Part shown: positions 1 to 12,774 of the stretch, in pieces
How positions within the stretch are numbered: the stretch's first letter is position 1
How the letters are laid out: each line of letters starts with the position of its first letter
Origin: Hemerocallis citrina
Lineage: Eukaryota > Streptophyta > Magnoliopsida > Asparagales > Asphodelaceae
Direction: 5' to 3'
DNA length: 64,000 bases
Assembly: GCA_017893485.1 (NCBI GenBank)
Contig: CM030366.1
Location: forward strand, 180,693,981-180,757,980
Translations under genes and position numbers: made by a program
Notes under the pieces: generated by a model
Seen by the model: the letters and a program-made list of their open reading frames with translations, nothing else
The model's database searches: none
What the model was told of the DNA's origin: nothing

Positions 1-1061
1 TCAATACTTACTTGATTTTGAGACGCCATAAAACACATATTAGCAACCTCGTTTGTCTCTTCATTTTCTTCTTCCGATGAAGAGTCACTATCATCCCAAG
101 TTTCTTGGTACGCCTTTTTGTTCTTCATGAACTTGTTCTTTGTGTACTTGTCCTTCTTGAAGTTGGACACCTTTCCCTTAGGTTTCGCATTCTCTAGTGG
201 GCAATCCTTCTTCATATGACTTGTTTTGTTATACCCGAAACAAGTTGGAGGTTCATTAGATTCCTTAGATTTTGAATTAAACTTACCTTTCCTTAGGAAC
301 TTTTTGAACTTTCTCGTGAACATGGCAATCTCTTCCTCATCTTCTTCTTCATCCTTGGAATCCGACATGGCCTTGAATGCTAGTGTCTTCTTCTTGGATT
401 GTTGAAGTTCTTGATCCTTCTTGCGCTCTTCAAGTTGTACCTCATACGCCATAAGATTTCCTATAAGATTCTCAAGAGCAAGTTGTGTTAAATCATTGGC
501 CTCTTCTATGGCGGTGGTCTTCTTCTCCCATTCGGGGGGTTAGTACATGAAGGACCTTCCTCACCATTTCAGTTTCAGTAAATGTCTTTCCAAGTGCCAC
601 AAGTGAATTTGTGATGTCCGTGAACCTTGTAATCATCTCAGACACATTCTCGTTCTCCTTCATGCGGAACATTTCAAACCTGTGAACAAGAACAGATATT
701 TTAGATTCTTTTACTCCTATTTGTTCCTTCATGAGTTACCTCGAGTGTGTGCCAAATTTGATGTACGGTTGTTGCATTGGACACACAGGTTGAACTCCTC
801 CTTTGTAAGGGCACAAAATAGCGCATTCATCGCCTTTGCATTGTTCATTGTTTGGTTCTTCATGTCATCGTTCCATTGTGCATATGGAATGGTAGGAGCG
901 GTGTACTCAGTTTCCGTCATGTTCAATATTTCATAGTTGATGGACTGAAGGTAGATCTTCATTCTACACTTTCAATAGTTGTAATTGGTTCCATCGAAGA
1001 GGGGTGGCCTTTGTGTAGATTGGCCTTCATGGTATTGATTTGCATTAGAAGTCGTTGCCAT
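1..1061 (-). pseudogene. Broken Ty1/copia gag, runs off left edge
   Basis: Capsid/nucleocapsid gene of a copia retrotransposon read right to left. The ATG at 1061 lies 13 nt past the primer-binding site. The expected N-terminal motif LFDGTNYNY is followed by TGA at 972-974 where family members have Trp. UBN2-type core pieces are clear (ALFCALTKEEF, ENVSEMITRFTDI, ALGKTFTETEMVRKVL) but lie in different frames, with shifts near 760, 700 and 540, so no intact Gag can be made. A zinc knuckle at 201-242 reads CFGYNKTSHMKKDC: the second Cys of CX2CX4HX4C is Tyr. An acidic Glu/Asp-rich stretch near 310-360 and 60-110 flanks the knuckle. Protease, integrase and RT would lie left of the window. Family identity is firm; activity is excluded by the lesions. 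Confidence 0.9.
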
Positions 1062-1074
1062 TGCACTCAACCAG

Positions 1075-1086
1075 GCTCTGATACCA
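1075..1086 (-). other. Primer-binding site (initiator tRNA-Met), copia element
   Basis: Minus strand reads TGGTATCAGAGC, complementary to the 3' end of plant initiator tRNA-Met, two bases from the LTR end. It marks the start of minus-strand DNA synthesis and fixes the element's orientation. Confidence 0.92.
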
Positions 1087-1088
1087 AG

Positions 1089-2511
1089 TGTTGGATCCTG
1101 TAGGCAAGGCAAGAAACACTAGAGGGGGTGAATAGTGTTGTATCAAAAATTAATTGCAGAATTGATAGTTATCTTCTGTCCAGTCAACTATAAAAGAGAT
1201 ATCAGTCGACTGGGGCGTCACAGTAGAAGAGTATTTTAGACTAGTCTCATAAGTCAACTTAAATAAGAGAGATAGTCGACTCACCAGAAGAGTTTTTGAA
1301 ACGTTTGTTATTAGTCTGATCAGTCGACTTAGGATGGATATCCAGTCGACTTACCAGAAAGATTTAGAGTAAACTGAAATGCAAGTAATAAAAAAATCAA
1401 AGAGATACAACCACAGAGATTCCAATCACAGAGTACACACGGTGTATCTTGGTTCGGTCCTCCCGACCTACATCCAGTCCCCAAGCAACCCACTTGAGAT
1501 TTTCCACTATTCTTGAAAATGTACAAGAATACCCTACGGCATTAGACAACAACCTTGTCCAACCTGTAGTCCTCTCTCACACCTAGAGAGAGCAACCCAC
1601 TCTTCCACCAAGAGTGAAAACCTGACTCTACAACCTAGAGGATAAGAAAACAATAAAAGATGTTACAATCAACCTATAGCCTTGTTGTGATTGTGATTTT
1701 GTACGTGGCTATTTGGTCAACTTCTGAATTCAGTCCAAAACGAATTCAATGTTATGCTGGACTGAAATCAGAGAACCAAGACTTAGAGATTAGAGTGCTT
1801 TGTATAAAAACTTTTTCTTTGAAAGCAAAATACTTAAACTTTTTCTCAAAAATTCTTGGGACCTTTCCATGGTGATTCTAAGGCTCTATTTAAGAGTAGA
1901 CTCCCTGGAACGTTGTAGAAACAGTTCCTACAACTGATTAAAAATGGATATAACTTTTTGAATTCAAAAATACAAGTTTTGAAATCAGTAAACTGTCGAA
2001 ACAGCTTGAACAGTCGACTGGGTTGCCGTTATGAGTCGACTGGTCAGAGTTTAAAGAAGTTCAAACAGTTTTGTACAGGTTCAGTCGACTGATCCTTAAC
2101 GGTAGTCGACCTGGTACTCAACAGCTGATCTAGTTCAAACTGATTCGACCTTTAAATTTTGTAAAACACACAGTTATAAAATTATGTGTGAGTGTGTGTG
2201 TGACATGGCTGTACATCAATCTAAGACTCAACAAGGAGAAAAATTACATTTATTTTATAAGACACAAACTATAAGACATTGAAGCTTTGGTCTTGACTTG
2301 AGTCTTAAGTCTTGAGTGAAGCTTTAGCCATTGTCTTTGTATGGAGCTTTGCTTGATCATTCGTTAGCTTTAGAACCTTGTGGCTTACTTGATCAATTTG
2401 GTTTGAGACCTTTGTGTATCATACATCATAACTTTGATACAACTTGCAATATATGAGAAGTAGCACAACAACTTTGCATTGTGTTGTAATCATCAAAATC
2501 AAGAATCAACA
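1089..2511 (-). repeat. 5' LTR of the minus-strand copia element
   Basis: Begins TGTTGGATCC and ends ATCAACA on the plus strand, giving the canonical TG...CA termini, and abuts the PBS at 1075-1086. Length is about 1.42 kb, long for copia. It holds eight copies of the 7-mer AGTCGAC in two groups (1204-1350 and 2012-2110). The partner LTR lies outside the window, so neither target duplication nor age can be judged. Confidence 0.85.
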
Positions 2512-3977
2512 CTCAGTTCTTTTGAAAAGTGGATCATTAATATATTTTTCGACATTGAAAAATCCCTTTTCTAGATGAATCTTTTTATCTACTTGTTCCC
2601 CAATTATTCACAATATGTTTACACAAATTTTTCATTCTTTAACATAATCAAAGCCCATAAGTTAATCTTTTCTTTACAAAACTAACACATTTTCTTATGT
2701 TCAAAGAGACAACATAATTGACAATGTAGTGAATATTACCTATACAATACAATTAAAATCAACACTTATTGCAACTAATCAATTTATTTCACAATCCATG
2801 GATATTATTTTGCATTCTATAATTCATTCATAAGCACAATTTTCATATAATCATGATTCATCAATTCATATGTATTCTAGCATGCAAATCTATTAATAAA
2901 GCATCATAACAAATATTAATTAACAAATTTCAAATCATTATGCTAACTTTCTCATATAGCCAAACAAGACAAATCTTAATTAACAAATTTCAAATCATTA
3001 TGCTAACTTTCTCATATAGCCAAACAAGAGTTTTCTCATTTTCTTACTAGTCTTTTCAAGCAAGTATATGACAATTTTTTTATTTGTTTCTAACATGTTC
3101 ATAATTAGAATCCTAGAATGGCATCTATAATAGAAGTTAGAGAAATCACCCACCTTTTGAAGAAACAAATGAAAAACTCCTAAAGAACTCCTTGAAAGCA
3201 CGATCGTCTCTCCTAGTTGCGAGCCTTCTTCTCCAAGCTAGTGCACACCGAGCCTCTCCTCCTTGCTAGAGTACCCTGGGTTCCTACTCCACCTTGATGG
3301 CCAGGTCTCCAAGATGCAAGAGCACACACACACACAAACACTCAAATCTTTTTCTCACACAACTCTTTCTTTTCTCTTACACAATTTCTATCTTTCTCTT
3401 TGAAAATTCTAAGTGCAAAGAGAAACGAAAGACTAATGGGGCTATTTATACACAACTCAAGCTCAAATGGAGGGTGAGATGAGTTTGGATGAAGGGCTAG
3501 GATACATTTGGGAGTTAGAAGAACTACCCATTATCAAGTAACCACTCTCCACTCTTCCACTCTCTCCCTCCACTCCAAGTGTGGCCGGCCAAGTCTTTGT
3601 CACCATTGCACGTGCATGTGCAATGCACGTGCCAACACATGCATACTACTTAAAGTTGTACAATTATTAATTGTTCATTTATTTGTTACATGATCAAGTC
3701 TACACTACAAGTTGTATTAATTACTATTAGAAATAACTAGTGGGCTAAATAGGTGGGCTAAAATCCATGGGCTCTTTAATTAATTTATTAATTTATTTAA
3801 GATGGGCTTGAATTAGACTATTAGGCCTAAAGATTAATAATAGGCTTTAATTTTAAAAGAGAAAAAAATATTTATTCATGATATGAGAATAATTTTTAAA
3901 GTCCAATACACACATTAATTTGCACGTGCAAGACACGTGAAAACAAATTTAATTATTTGAAAATACAGGATGTTACA
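2512..3977 (-). mobile_element. Fragment of a giant gypsy-type LTR
   Basis: Noncoding, AT-rich DNA. The right end (GGATGTTACA, 3977) matches the ...GTGTTACA terminus of the giant LTRs further right, and the preceding CACGTGCA-rich stretch resembles theirs. A minus TATAAATA sits at 3443-3450 in the corresponding position, with pyrimidine-rich flanks like the other copies. The left border is set only by the neighbouring copia LTR, so the fragment is truncated. No coding frame is credible. Confidence 0.55.
2910..3029. repeat. Two-copy 60-bp tandem duplication
   Basis: A 60-bp unit (ATTAACAAATTTCAAATC... ending AGCCAAACAAGA) occurs twice head to tail with nearly no change, so it is a recent local duplication inside the LTR fragment. 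Confidence 0.9.
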
Positions 3978-4507
3978 GTAAATGTGTTTCTGGATTTTTA
4001 GAATTTTTGATTTATTTTATCTAATTTTTAATTATTTTAAATTTTTTTATCAATTTTCCAAGTTTTTGGATTAATTAAATAAATTTTCTAAATTCATAAT
4101 TATTTTTTGAACATTTTAATTGACTTTCTGAATTTATAGTTTTTTTTAGAAATTTGGTTAACTTTTCCAAATTTAATTATTTTTAGAAATTTTTAATTAT
4201 TTTCCCATATTAATAATTATTAATTGAAATCTTAAATAAAAATCGTACATGGAACGAATCTTGGAGCAATCAGACGACACGGATCTTGGAGCAATCAGAC
4301 GGTTGGTACGTCTGCAATTTTGTCCATTCTGCCGAGGTGGTGAGCATGAATTTTGGAGCAGATCGAACGATGGAAATCGAGTAGCACGCGATGATCAGGA
4401 CGGTGGCGGGAGGCCCAAAGCTTTCGGCCTCCTTGGACGACTTGATCGCCGCAGGGGAGCATGGGGCTCATGTGGGGCTTGTCGATCTGCCACATCAGCT
4501 GCCCCCG
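3978..4507. other. AT-rich spacer and short unique segment without a gene
   Basis: 3978-4240 is A/T-rich with recurring TTTTTAGAAATTTTTAATTA-like words and no frame. 4249-4500 has a GC-richer segment with a 20-bp repeat around ATCTTGGAGCAATCAGACG. An 87-codon frame crosses it but matches no family I know. It ends at the giant LTR starting at 4508. Confidence 0.6.
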
Positions 4508-7492
4508 TGTAACGCCCCGAATAAAAAATATGGTAATTCGTAGCTCAGCAGGATCTACACTTCACTTCGTACAATTTTACAAGAAATTTAAAACTTTTTA
4601 TTACAACAATGTTCTTTCACAACAATAACGCAGCGGAAAATAAATGAAGTACAACAGGACAATTTTAACAATTTTGGCATGTAAGTAAACATCAGCATCA
4701 AATTCATCTTTACATCTTCCTGTATGTTCCAAGACCTGCATATGAAACTGTGGGCATGTCAGTTGCTTACAACCGACGCAATATTATAAACAGCGATCCT
4801 TTCTATGCAGTATTATAACGAAATCTCTTACTTTAACAATCACAAACTTGAATGCATATAAAAGTGTAAAGAGTGACTATCCTAATCATGTCAGTGTATG
4901 ATATGACTTAATGCCTAATGCAGATGTTATACTACAATGACACTAATGCATACTTGTTCGGATTCTATGTATCTCATACTACATAGGTCCGAGGGCAAGC
5001 ACCTATGTACTCCACATTAAAGGCTTTAATCCCTCGCCATGATAACTACCCAGTAATAAAACAAAGTTTAGACATTCCACGAGTATTGATTCCAGTCCCG
5101 GCGATCCACCGCACGACTATACAGAATCCTCATCGTGCGAATATCCCGCAAATGTCCCTCTAGCCCCAGTATACGCATATACACTGGAATACGGCCTACT
5201 ATCCTCTCGACTAATTATGATCCCAGAATCCACCGTCCGACCAATCATAATCCCGGATTTAATTAAGGCTCGCCTCCATCGCAAGCAACCACAGCCCGGA
5301 ATCCACCGTCCGACTGGGTCTATAGTCCCGGAATCCACCACCCGACTATATAGAGGCCCTCCACTTACGTTTGCCCAAGTTTACTGCATCTTCACTTAGT
5401 GCCTAATTCTTAAGTTTGAACATGAATAAATTATACTACTAGAGCTAGCTTACCCTCCTACCGGTCATACATAAAAATATACCGAGAATGGCAGCCCATA
5501 TTGGTCACTTCTCAAATCAATTATTCATTTTCAACACTTGCCTGTACCTGAGTCTCATTAAGCCTCTAGAATCAACATTTTTTCATGTTCAACAACTTGG
5601 AGTACTCATACCCTTATAACTCATGTTCATGTGTTCATAATTCATTCAAATTCTTTCATTAATATTTATTCGTCAACAAGTACAATCTCGACCTATTCAT
5701 TTTCACAATACATTTTTCATATTTATCAAAACCTTCTCAATACAAGTTAATGAAGATTAAAACATAATCTCTTAAAATTCATCATTGAAAACTCATCTCA
5801 TCATTTTCCTCTGATTTATTTTAAACCAATTCCTAACATCATTAACCATATTTTTTTTTAATGAGTTCACATCTCATCTAAGCATGAATATGATCTTTAT
5901 TTTCCCAAAATATAACTTTAAACAGCGAGAATATATTTTCAATCACCTCGTTTAAGTATCATTTGCAAAACAGTAAATTCAAAGTCACAAACTGCATTTC
6001 ATGCTATTTGTAAAAATCATAGAAAATCATATACTTCACGAAAATTTGCGTTATTTATATCAAAATAAAGGTGTACAAGTCTACCACAATTTCTTAGTTA
6101 TAAGTTTCCTCAAAATACAGTATCTATAACCTTGAATTCTTCGAAATATACAGTAGGGTTGAAATACTGAAATACTGCTACTGTACAGTCTTGTAAAATT
6201 CATATAAAATTCAATTATATATGAAATTTTGATTTCTTGGACTTTTCAGAAAGGTTAACGAGTCTACTACAACTTCATAGTTCCGACTTTTCTCAAATTA
6301 TTTCATTTACAATGCTGAATTGATAAAAAACCGAAAGATGTGCAGATTTCCAGCAACCAGCGAACTACTAACCAGTTTTGAGTTTAGGATTTTATTAAAA
6401 TAGTAAATGACCTCCAAATCTTATGAAATTTTAAAGGAATGTTTCTGACACATACAAGATGCTCCCCAAAAAAGCTTTAGTTCTAGATTCCAACTATTTT
6501 ATTAGATACAATTTTCTGATGTGCAAACAAAATTCAAAAACAGTAACTTTTCTTGGCATGACTTAGTAACTTCGTGTACAAATCATTTAATATAATCACG
6601 ATGTACTACCATGCAATCAAACAACATCCAGCAACTTATTTTCATGATAATCTTTCAATTAGCAAGCATTTTCATTCTAAATTTCATCATTACAATTTAA
6701 TCACTACTTATATGCATATCAATTTTATATATATCAATTTACCTACACATGCATGATACTATAATTTAGAAAGTTCAAGAAGACACTCACCTCAATTAAG
6801 ATTCTAATGTAGAAGAAGACTCATAGAAGTTGCTCTTAGCTCCAAGAATGGGACTCCCTTCTCCTAGCAAGCTCTCATTCCTCCAAGCAAGAACTCAAAC
6901 AACTCTCTCTTTCTTTTTCTCTCTTTCTTAACTTTTGTTTCTTTTGATCTTTGGTGCAAAATTATGAAGAAAAGGGGGTGGTATTTATAGGGTTTGAGAA
7001 GACCCTTCTACTACCCAAATTAAGTGTTCAAATTCATAACCTACATAACCCCCTTCACTAATTGCCCACTCACCATTACTACCACAAACTCCCAGCTCTT
7101 CTCATTCCTTCATGAATAGGCCAACCCTTGGATTTCCACATGTGCACACTCTCTCATTCATTTGTTTAATTATTTTATTATAGCTTAAATGTATATACTT
7201 GTTACATGACAAGTGTAGGATTTAAAAGTGTTTATTTAAAGTAGAATAACTTAATGGGCTTCTTCTTTTTAATGAATTTCTAGCGGACTTCCTCTTGTGG
7301 GCTTGGTTTATTATTATTTATTTATTTTAATGGGCTAGAGTATTCTATTTGGCCTTTGGGTTCTAATAGACAACAAAAAATAAAATAAATGAATAGAAAT
7401 TATGCATAACTCTAAATAAATTTTAGAATGAAAATAATGAGATGAAATTGCACGTATAAAAATAAAAAAATGTATCGTTTACATGTACCACT
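4508..7492 (-). repeat. Giant gypsy LTR, copy A (truncated)
   Basis: Starts TGTAACGCCCCGAAT on the plus strand, the U5 end of a minus-oriented LTR, and is co-linear with copy B for most of its length. It lacks roughly the last 370 bp present in B and runs straight into B at 7493. It contains the GTGGGCATGTCAGTTGCTTAC motif, a minisatellite of CCGGAATCCACC words (5090-5350) and a TATA box. Noncoding. Confidence 0.82.
6982..6989 (-). promoter_or_regulatory. TATA box of LTR copy A
   Basis: Minus strand TATAAATA in the context CCCTATAAATACCACC, with a CT-rich leader downstream (6840-6960). The same context recurs in copies B and C, which supports a conserved LTR promoter. Confidence 0.65.
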
Positions 7493-10400
7493 TGTAAATC
7501 CCCGAATTTTATTTACATGTAATTCATAGTACAATAGGAGCTTTTACTTCAATTCGTACAATTTTACAAGGAAATTAAAACTTTTCTTTTATTACACAAC
7601 AATGTTTATTACAGAGTTACACAGCGGAATAAAATACAACAAGAAGTACAACTCTAATATCAGTAGCTTAAATCATGAATATAATCTTTATCATCAACCG
7701 TCTTTAAGTCCTTGCCAATTCAATTAAGCCATGTACTGAAAATCTGTGGGCACGTCAGTTGCTTACAACCAACATAATATTATAAACAACGATCCTCTCT
7801 ATGTTGTATTATAATGAAATCTCTTACTTTAACAATCACAAACTTGAATGCATATAAAAGTGTAAAGAGTGACTATCCTAAACATGTGAGTGTATGATAT
7901 GACTTAATGCCTAATACAGATGTTATACTACAATGACACTAATGCATACTTGTTCGGATTCTAAGCATCCCATACTACATAGGTCCGAGGGCAAGCACCT
8001 ACGTACTCCACATTAAAGGGTTTAATCCCTCGCCATGATAACTACTCAGTAATAAAACAAAGTTTAGACATTTCACGAGTACAGATTCTAGTTCCGGAGA
8101 TCCACCGCACGACTATACAGAATCCTCGTCATGCGAACATCCCGCAAGTGTCCCTCTAGCCCCGGTATATGCATATACACTAGAGGTTGACCTACTATCC
8201 GCCTGACTAATCATGATCTCGGAATCCACCGCCCTGATCAATCATAACCTCAAATTTAATTAAGGCTCGTCTTCATCGCAAGCAACCACAGCCCCGGAAT
8301 CCACCGCCCGACTGGGTATATAGTCTCGGAATCCACCGCTCGACTATATAGAGGCCATCCACTCACGTTTACCCAAGTTTACTATATCTTCACTTAGTGC
8401 CTAATTCTTAGGTTTGAAATGAATAAATAATACCACCTAGAGCTAGTTTACCCTCCTACCGGTCTTACACAAAAATACCGAAAAACGACAGCCCATATTG
8501 GCCACTTCTCAAAAATTAATTACTCATTTCCATCACTTTTACCAGTACCTGGGTATCACTAAGCCTCTAGAATCAACATCTTTCCATGTTCAACAACTTG
8601 GGGTACTCATACCCTTATAACTCATGTTCATGTATTCATAATTCATTCAAATTCTTTCATTCATTCTTATTTATTCATCAATAAGTACAATCTCAACCTA
8701 TTCATTTTCACAATACAATTTTCATATTCTTCAAAAATTTCTTGATACAAGTTAATTAAGATTAAAACATAATCTCTTAAAAATTCATCTTTGAAAACTC
8801 ATCTCATCATTTTCCTTTGATTTATTTTGAACTAATTCCAAACATCATTAACCATATATATATTTTTCTTGAGTTCACATCTGATCTAAGCATGAATATG
8901 ATCTTTATTTTCCCAAAATATAACTCGAAACAGCGAGAACATATTTCCAATCACCTCGTTTAAGTATTATTTGCAAAATAGTAAATTCAAAATCAGAAAC
9001 TGCATTTCATGTTATTTGTAAAAATCATAGAAAATTATATACTTCATGAAACACTGCGTTATTTACATAAAAATAAAGATGTATAAGTCTACTACAATTT
9101 CTTAGTTATAAGTTTTCTCAAAATACTGTATCTATAAACCTGAACTCTTCGAAATATACAGTAGGGTCGAAATACTGAAATATTGCCACTGTACAGTCTT
9201 GTAAAATTCGTATAAAATTCAATTCTTTGTGAAAATTTGATTTTTTTTTAGAATTTTTAGAAATTTTAACGAGTCTACTACAATTTCTTAGTTCTGACTT
9301 TTCTCAAATTATTTCATCTACAATGCTGAATTGATCAAAAACCGAAATGTGTACAAATTTCCAGCAACGAGTCAACTACTAACCAGTTCTGAGTTTAGAT
9401 TTTATTAAAATAGTAAACGACTTCCAAATCTTATGGAATTTTAAAAGGGATGTTCCTGACACATACAAGATGCTCCCAAAAAAGTTTTAGTTCTAGATTT
9501 CAACTATTTTATTTGATACAATTTTCTGATGTGCAGACAATATTCAAAACAATAACTTTTCTTTGCTTGAATTAGCAACTTTGTGTACAAATTCATATTA
9601 AATTCATATAATGTATTACTATGCACCCAAACAACATCATTTCAACTTATCTACAAGATAATCTTTCAGTTATCATACATTTTGGTTCTAAATATCATCA
9701 TCACAAATTAATCACTACTCATATGTATAAAAAAATTTAAATATCAATTTATCTACACATGCATGATCCTAAAATTTTAGAAAGTTCAAGAAGACACCCA
9801 CCTTAGTTGAAGAAAGAAAAATGGAAGAAGACTCCTTGGATGTTGCTCCTATCTCCAACAAGATGCTAGCCTTCTCCTCCTAGCAAAGCCAAGCCTTTCT
9901 TTCCTCCAAGCAACAACTCAAGCCTCTCTTTCTTTTATTCTCTTTCTTATCTTTTGTTTATTTTCTTTTGATTCTTGGTGCATTTGTTCATGAATTAGAA
10001 GGAGATATTTATAGGGCTATATGGGTGCATGAAGAGACACCCACTACCCAAAAATAAATATCCATTATCAAAATTAATCACCCACTCACCATTACTACAC
10101 AAACCCCCACCTCTTCTTCTTCCTTCATGAATTGGCCAACCCTTGAATTTCCTACATGTGCACGCTTCTCATTTATTTAGTTGTTATTTATTTGATTGTC
10201 CATGTTGTTACATGACAAGTATAGGATAAAAGTGTTTATTAAAAAAAATGTAGACTAACTAATGGGGTTTTCTTTTAATTAGTGGCTTCTCTTTTAATTA
10301 ATTTAGTGGGCTTTAAAATAAACTTTAGGACCTATGGGTTTTTAATAAGATAAAAATAACAAAATGTAAAATAAAATGAGAAAGAAATGTGCATGACATC

Positions 10401-10793
10401 TTAGAAAATTTTAGAAATAAAATGCACATAAAAATTTACGTGCAATGCACATAAATATGTTAAAATTAATTTAGGAGAGTGAAAACAGTCAAAATACAAA
10501 ACTTGTATATGTAATAATGTTACGGATATTTCACGTAATGGAAAATTTATGTAATCAACACGTGTATTGAAAACACGTGCAATGTACGTAAAAACACAAG
10601 GATTAAAATAAATGTTTGAGTTAGGCTAAAGATAGGATTGAAATGAGTTTTGAGAAAACAAAAAACATATAAATAATCAGAATATGACATTTATATAAAA
10701 ATACGTTACGAATATTACTCGTAACGGTACAAAATACACGTGCATAACACACGAGGGCAAAATTGTCATTACTCAATTTTGCAGGGTGTTACA
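7493..10793 (-). repeat. Giant gypsy LTR, copy B (most complete)
   Basis: Plus-strand ends are TGTAAATCCCCG at 7493 and CAGGGTGTTACA at 10793, 3301 bp. On the minus strand it begins TGTAACACCCTG immediately after a polypurine tract, so it is a 3' LTR of a minus-oriented gypsy element. It shares motifs with copies A and C and with the LTRs at 27107-30835 and 34954-40012. Lineage is unproven because no polymerase is attached; the long LTR and PPT style fit Tekay/Del-like chromoviruses. Confidence 0.85.
10006..10013 (-). promoter_or_regulatory. TATA box of LTR copy B
   Basis: Minus strand TATAAATA in GCCCTATAAATATCTCC, about 0.78 kb inside the minus-strand LTR start. R-U5 would then be about 2.5 kb. 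Confidence 0.65.
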
Positions 10794-11135
10794 CTCTCTC
10801 CCCCCTCCCCCCCCCCCCCCCCCCCCTCAGAACATTTATGTCCTCAGAACTTATTAGGGTAGAAGTCGTATTTCGTACACGCCCAAAAAATATCATTTAT
10901 TGTATACGGAAAACTTGCAACTATTAAGAAAATAAATGTAGTATATAAATATGTAACAAGATAAACTTATACAAGAAAACTATGAGTATCAAAAATTTAT
11001 AAGAACAGAGCAAGAAAACTAGAAAAAATAGCATAAGAAAATAAATGTGACGATAAAAGATAGGATAGATTGAGAGAAATTTTCATAAAAATAACATTGG
11101 GTAAAGTATTAGATGAAAGTGAAAATATAAATTAA
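10794..11135 (-). mobile_element. Polypurine tract and residual internal region
   Basis: Minus strand reads TTCTGAGGACATAAATG, then a G-rich tract and GAGAGAG directly before LTR B. This matches the 3' internal end seen at 34920-34953 (TTCTGAGGACAGAAC then AAGGGGGAGTGA). The plus strand shows a long C homopolymer at about 10802-10827. The other 300 bp are AT-rich with no frame and no PBS beside copy C. Confidence 0.7.
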
Positions 11136-12224
11136 AACACCCCGAATTTCATTTTTTTCACTACTCATATGTATAAACAATTTTAAATATCAATTTTCCT
11201 ACACATGCATGATACTAAAATTTTATAAAGTTCAAGAAGACACCCACCTCAATAAAGATTCTAATGTAGAAGAAGACTCCTAGAAGTTGCTCCTCACTCC
11301 AAGAATGGGACTCCCTTTTCCTCCTAGCAAGCTCTCCTTCCTGCAAGCAAGAACTCAAACAACTCTCTTTTTCTTTTCCTCTCTTTCTTATCTTTTGTTT
11401 CTTTTGATCTTTGGTCCAAGATTATGATGAAAAGGGGGTGGTATTTATAGGGTTAAATGGATGAATGAAGAGACACTCATTATCCAAAAATAAATAGTCA
11501 TTAACAAAATTAATCACCCACTCACCATTACTACACAAACCCCCACCTCTTCTCATTCCTTCATGAATTGGCCAACCCTTGGATTTCCCACGTGTGCACC
11601 CTCTCTCATTCATTTGTTCAGTTATTTGTTTATAGCCTAAATGTATAAACTTGTTACATGACAAGTGTAGGATTTAAAAGTGTTTATTAAAATATAGATT
11701 AACTAATGGGCTTTTCTTTTAAATAATTTTTCTAATGGACTTTAAGATGATCTTTAGGCCTTTGGGTTTCTATTAAAAATAAATAAACAAAATTAGAAGA
11801 AAAGTGTCCATGACATCTTAGAAAATTTTAGAAATAAAGTGCACATAAAATTTTACGTGCAATGCACATGCCAAATATTAAAAATTAATTTGATAGAACA
11901 AAAAGCAGTCAAAAATACAAAACATGTTTATTTAATAAAGTTAAGGATATTTGACGTAACGGAATATATACGTAATTGACACATGTATTGAAAGAACGTG
12001 CAATGTACGTAAAACACAAAGATTAAAATAAATATTTTGAGTTGGCTAAAAATAGGATTGAAATGAGTTTTGAGAAAATGAAAAACATATAAATAATAGG
12101 AATATAAAATACGTATGATATTTATATAAAAATACGTTACGAATATTACTCGTAACGGTACAAAATACACGTGTGTAACACACGAGGGCAAAATTGTCAT
12201 TACTCAATTTTGCGAGGTGTTACA
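11136..12224 (-). repeat. Giant gypsy LTR, copy C with a large internal deletion
   Basis: The first 20 bp (AAACACCCCGAATTTC) match the U5 end of the family, then the sequence jumps to the part of copy B near 9715 and continues co-linearly to GAGGTGTTACA at 12224. About 2.2 kb is missing. TATAAATA on the minus strand at 11442-11449 is retained. It may be the 5' LTR partner of copy B. Confidence 0.75.
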
Positions 12225-12520
12225 CCCTGTCACTCCAACATACCATATCAGCACAAAGTCGGTGGGGCCAAGTCGCCACGGAAGTTGGACCCTGCCACGT
12301 AAGTGTGCGCACAAAGTCGGTGGATCAACTCGCCACGTCAGCAAAAAGTCAGTAAGGTCAGCTCGCCACCTCGGCTGGGCCCGCCACATTGGCATGCCAC
12401 GTCAGCAAAAATTCGGTAAGGTCAGCTTGCCACCTCGGCTGGGCCCCACCACATTAGCATAAATTTGGATGGGATTAGCTCGCCATGTCAACTGGGCCTC
12501 GCCATGTCAACAAACGCAGT
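12225..12520. repeat. Degenerate minisatellite (CCACGTCAGC / TCGCCACC)
   Basis: Imperfect units of about 60-90 bp built from CACAAAGTCGGTGG, GCTCGCCACCTCGGCTGGGC and GCCACGTCAGCAAAA. The clearest pair lies around 12333-12450. Frames on both strands are only repeat translations. Confidence 0.75.
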
Positions 12521-12774
12521 TACGTGTGGTTTTTTTATGCTATTACGCATATTTTTGAACGACACACCTACTTTTATGTGATTACGCATATTTTTTTGCA
12601 ATTTGGACGTATTTTTACTTTTTTTTTTCTTTTTCTTCTTCTTCCTCCTCCTCCTCTTCTTCTTCTTCTTCTTGTGTGCCGATGCGGTGGGCACGAAAGT
12701 TAGAACAGACGAACGACTCCAATTGATAGGAGCGAATCATGAGGTAGATGTGCGGTGCTAATTGGTCAAAATTG
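12521..12774. repeat. Spacer with TTC/TCC microsatellite
   Basis: Contains two copies of ATTACGCATATTTTT (about 12543 and 12580) and a TTC/TCC-rich microsatellite at 12629-12673. Lys/Arg- or Glu-rich frames here are microsatellite translations. No gene seen. Confidence 0.7.
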
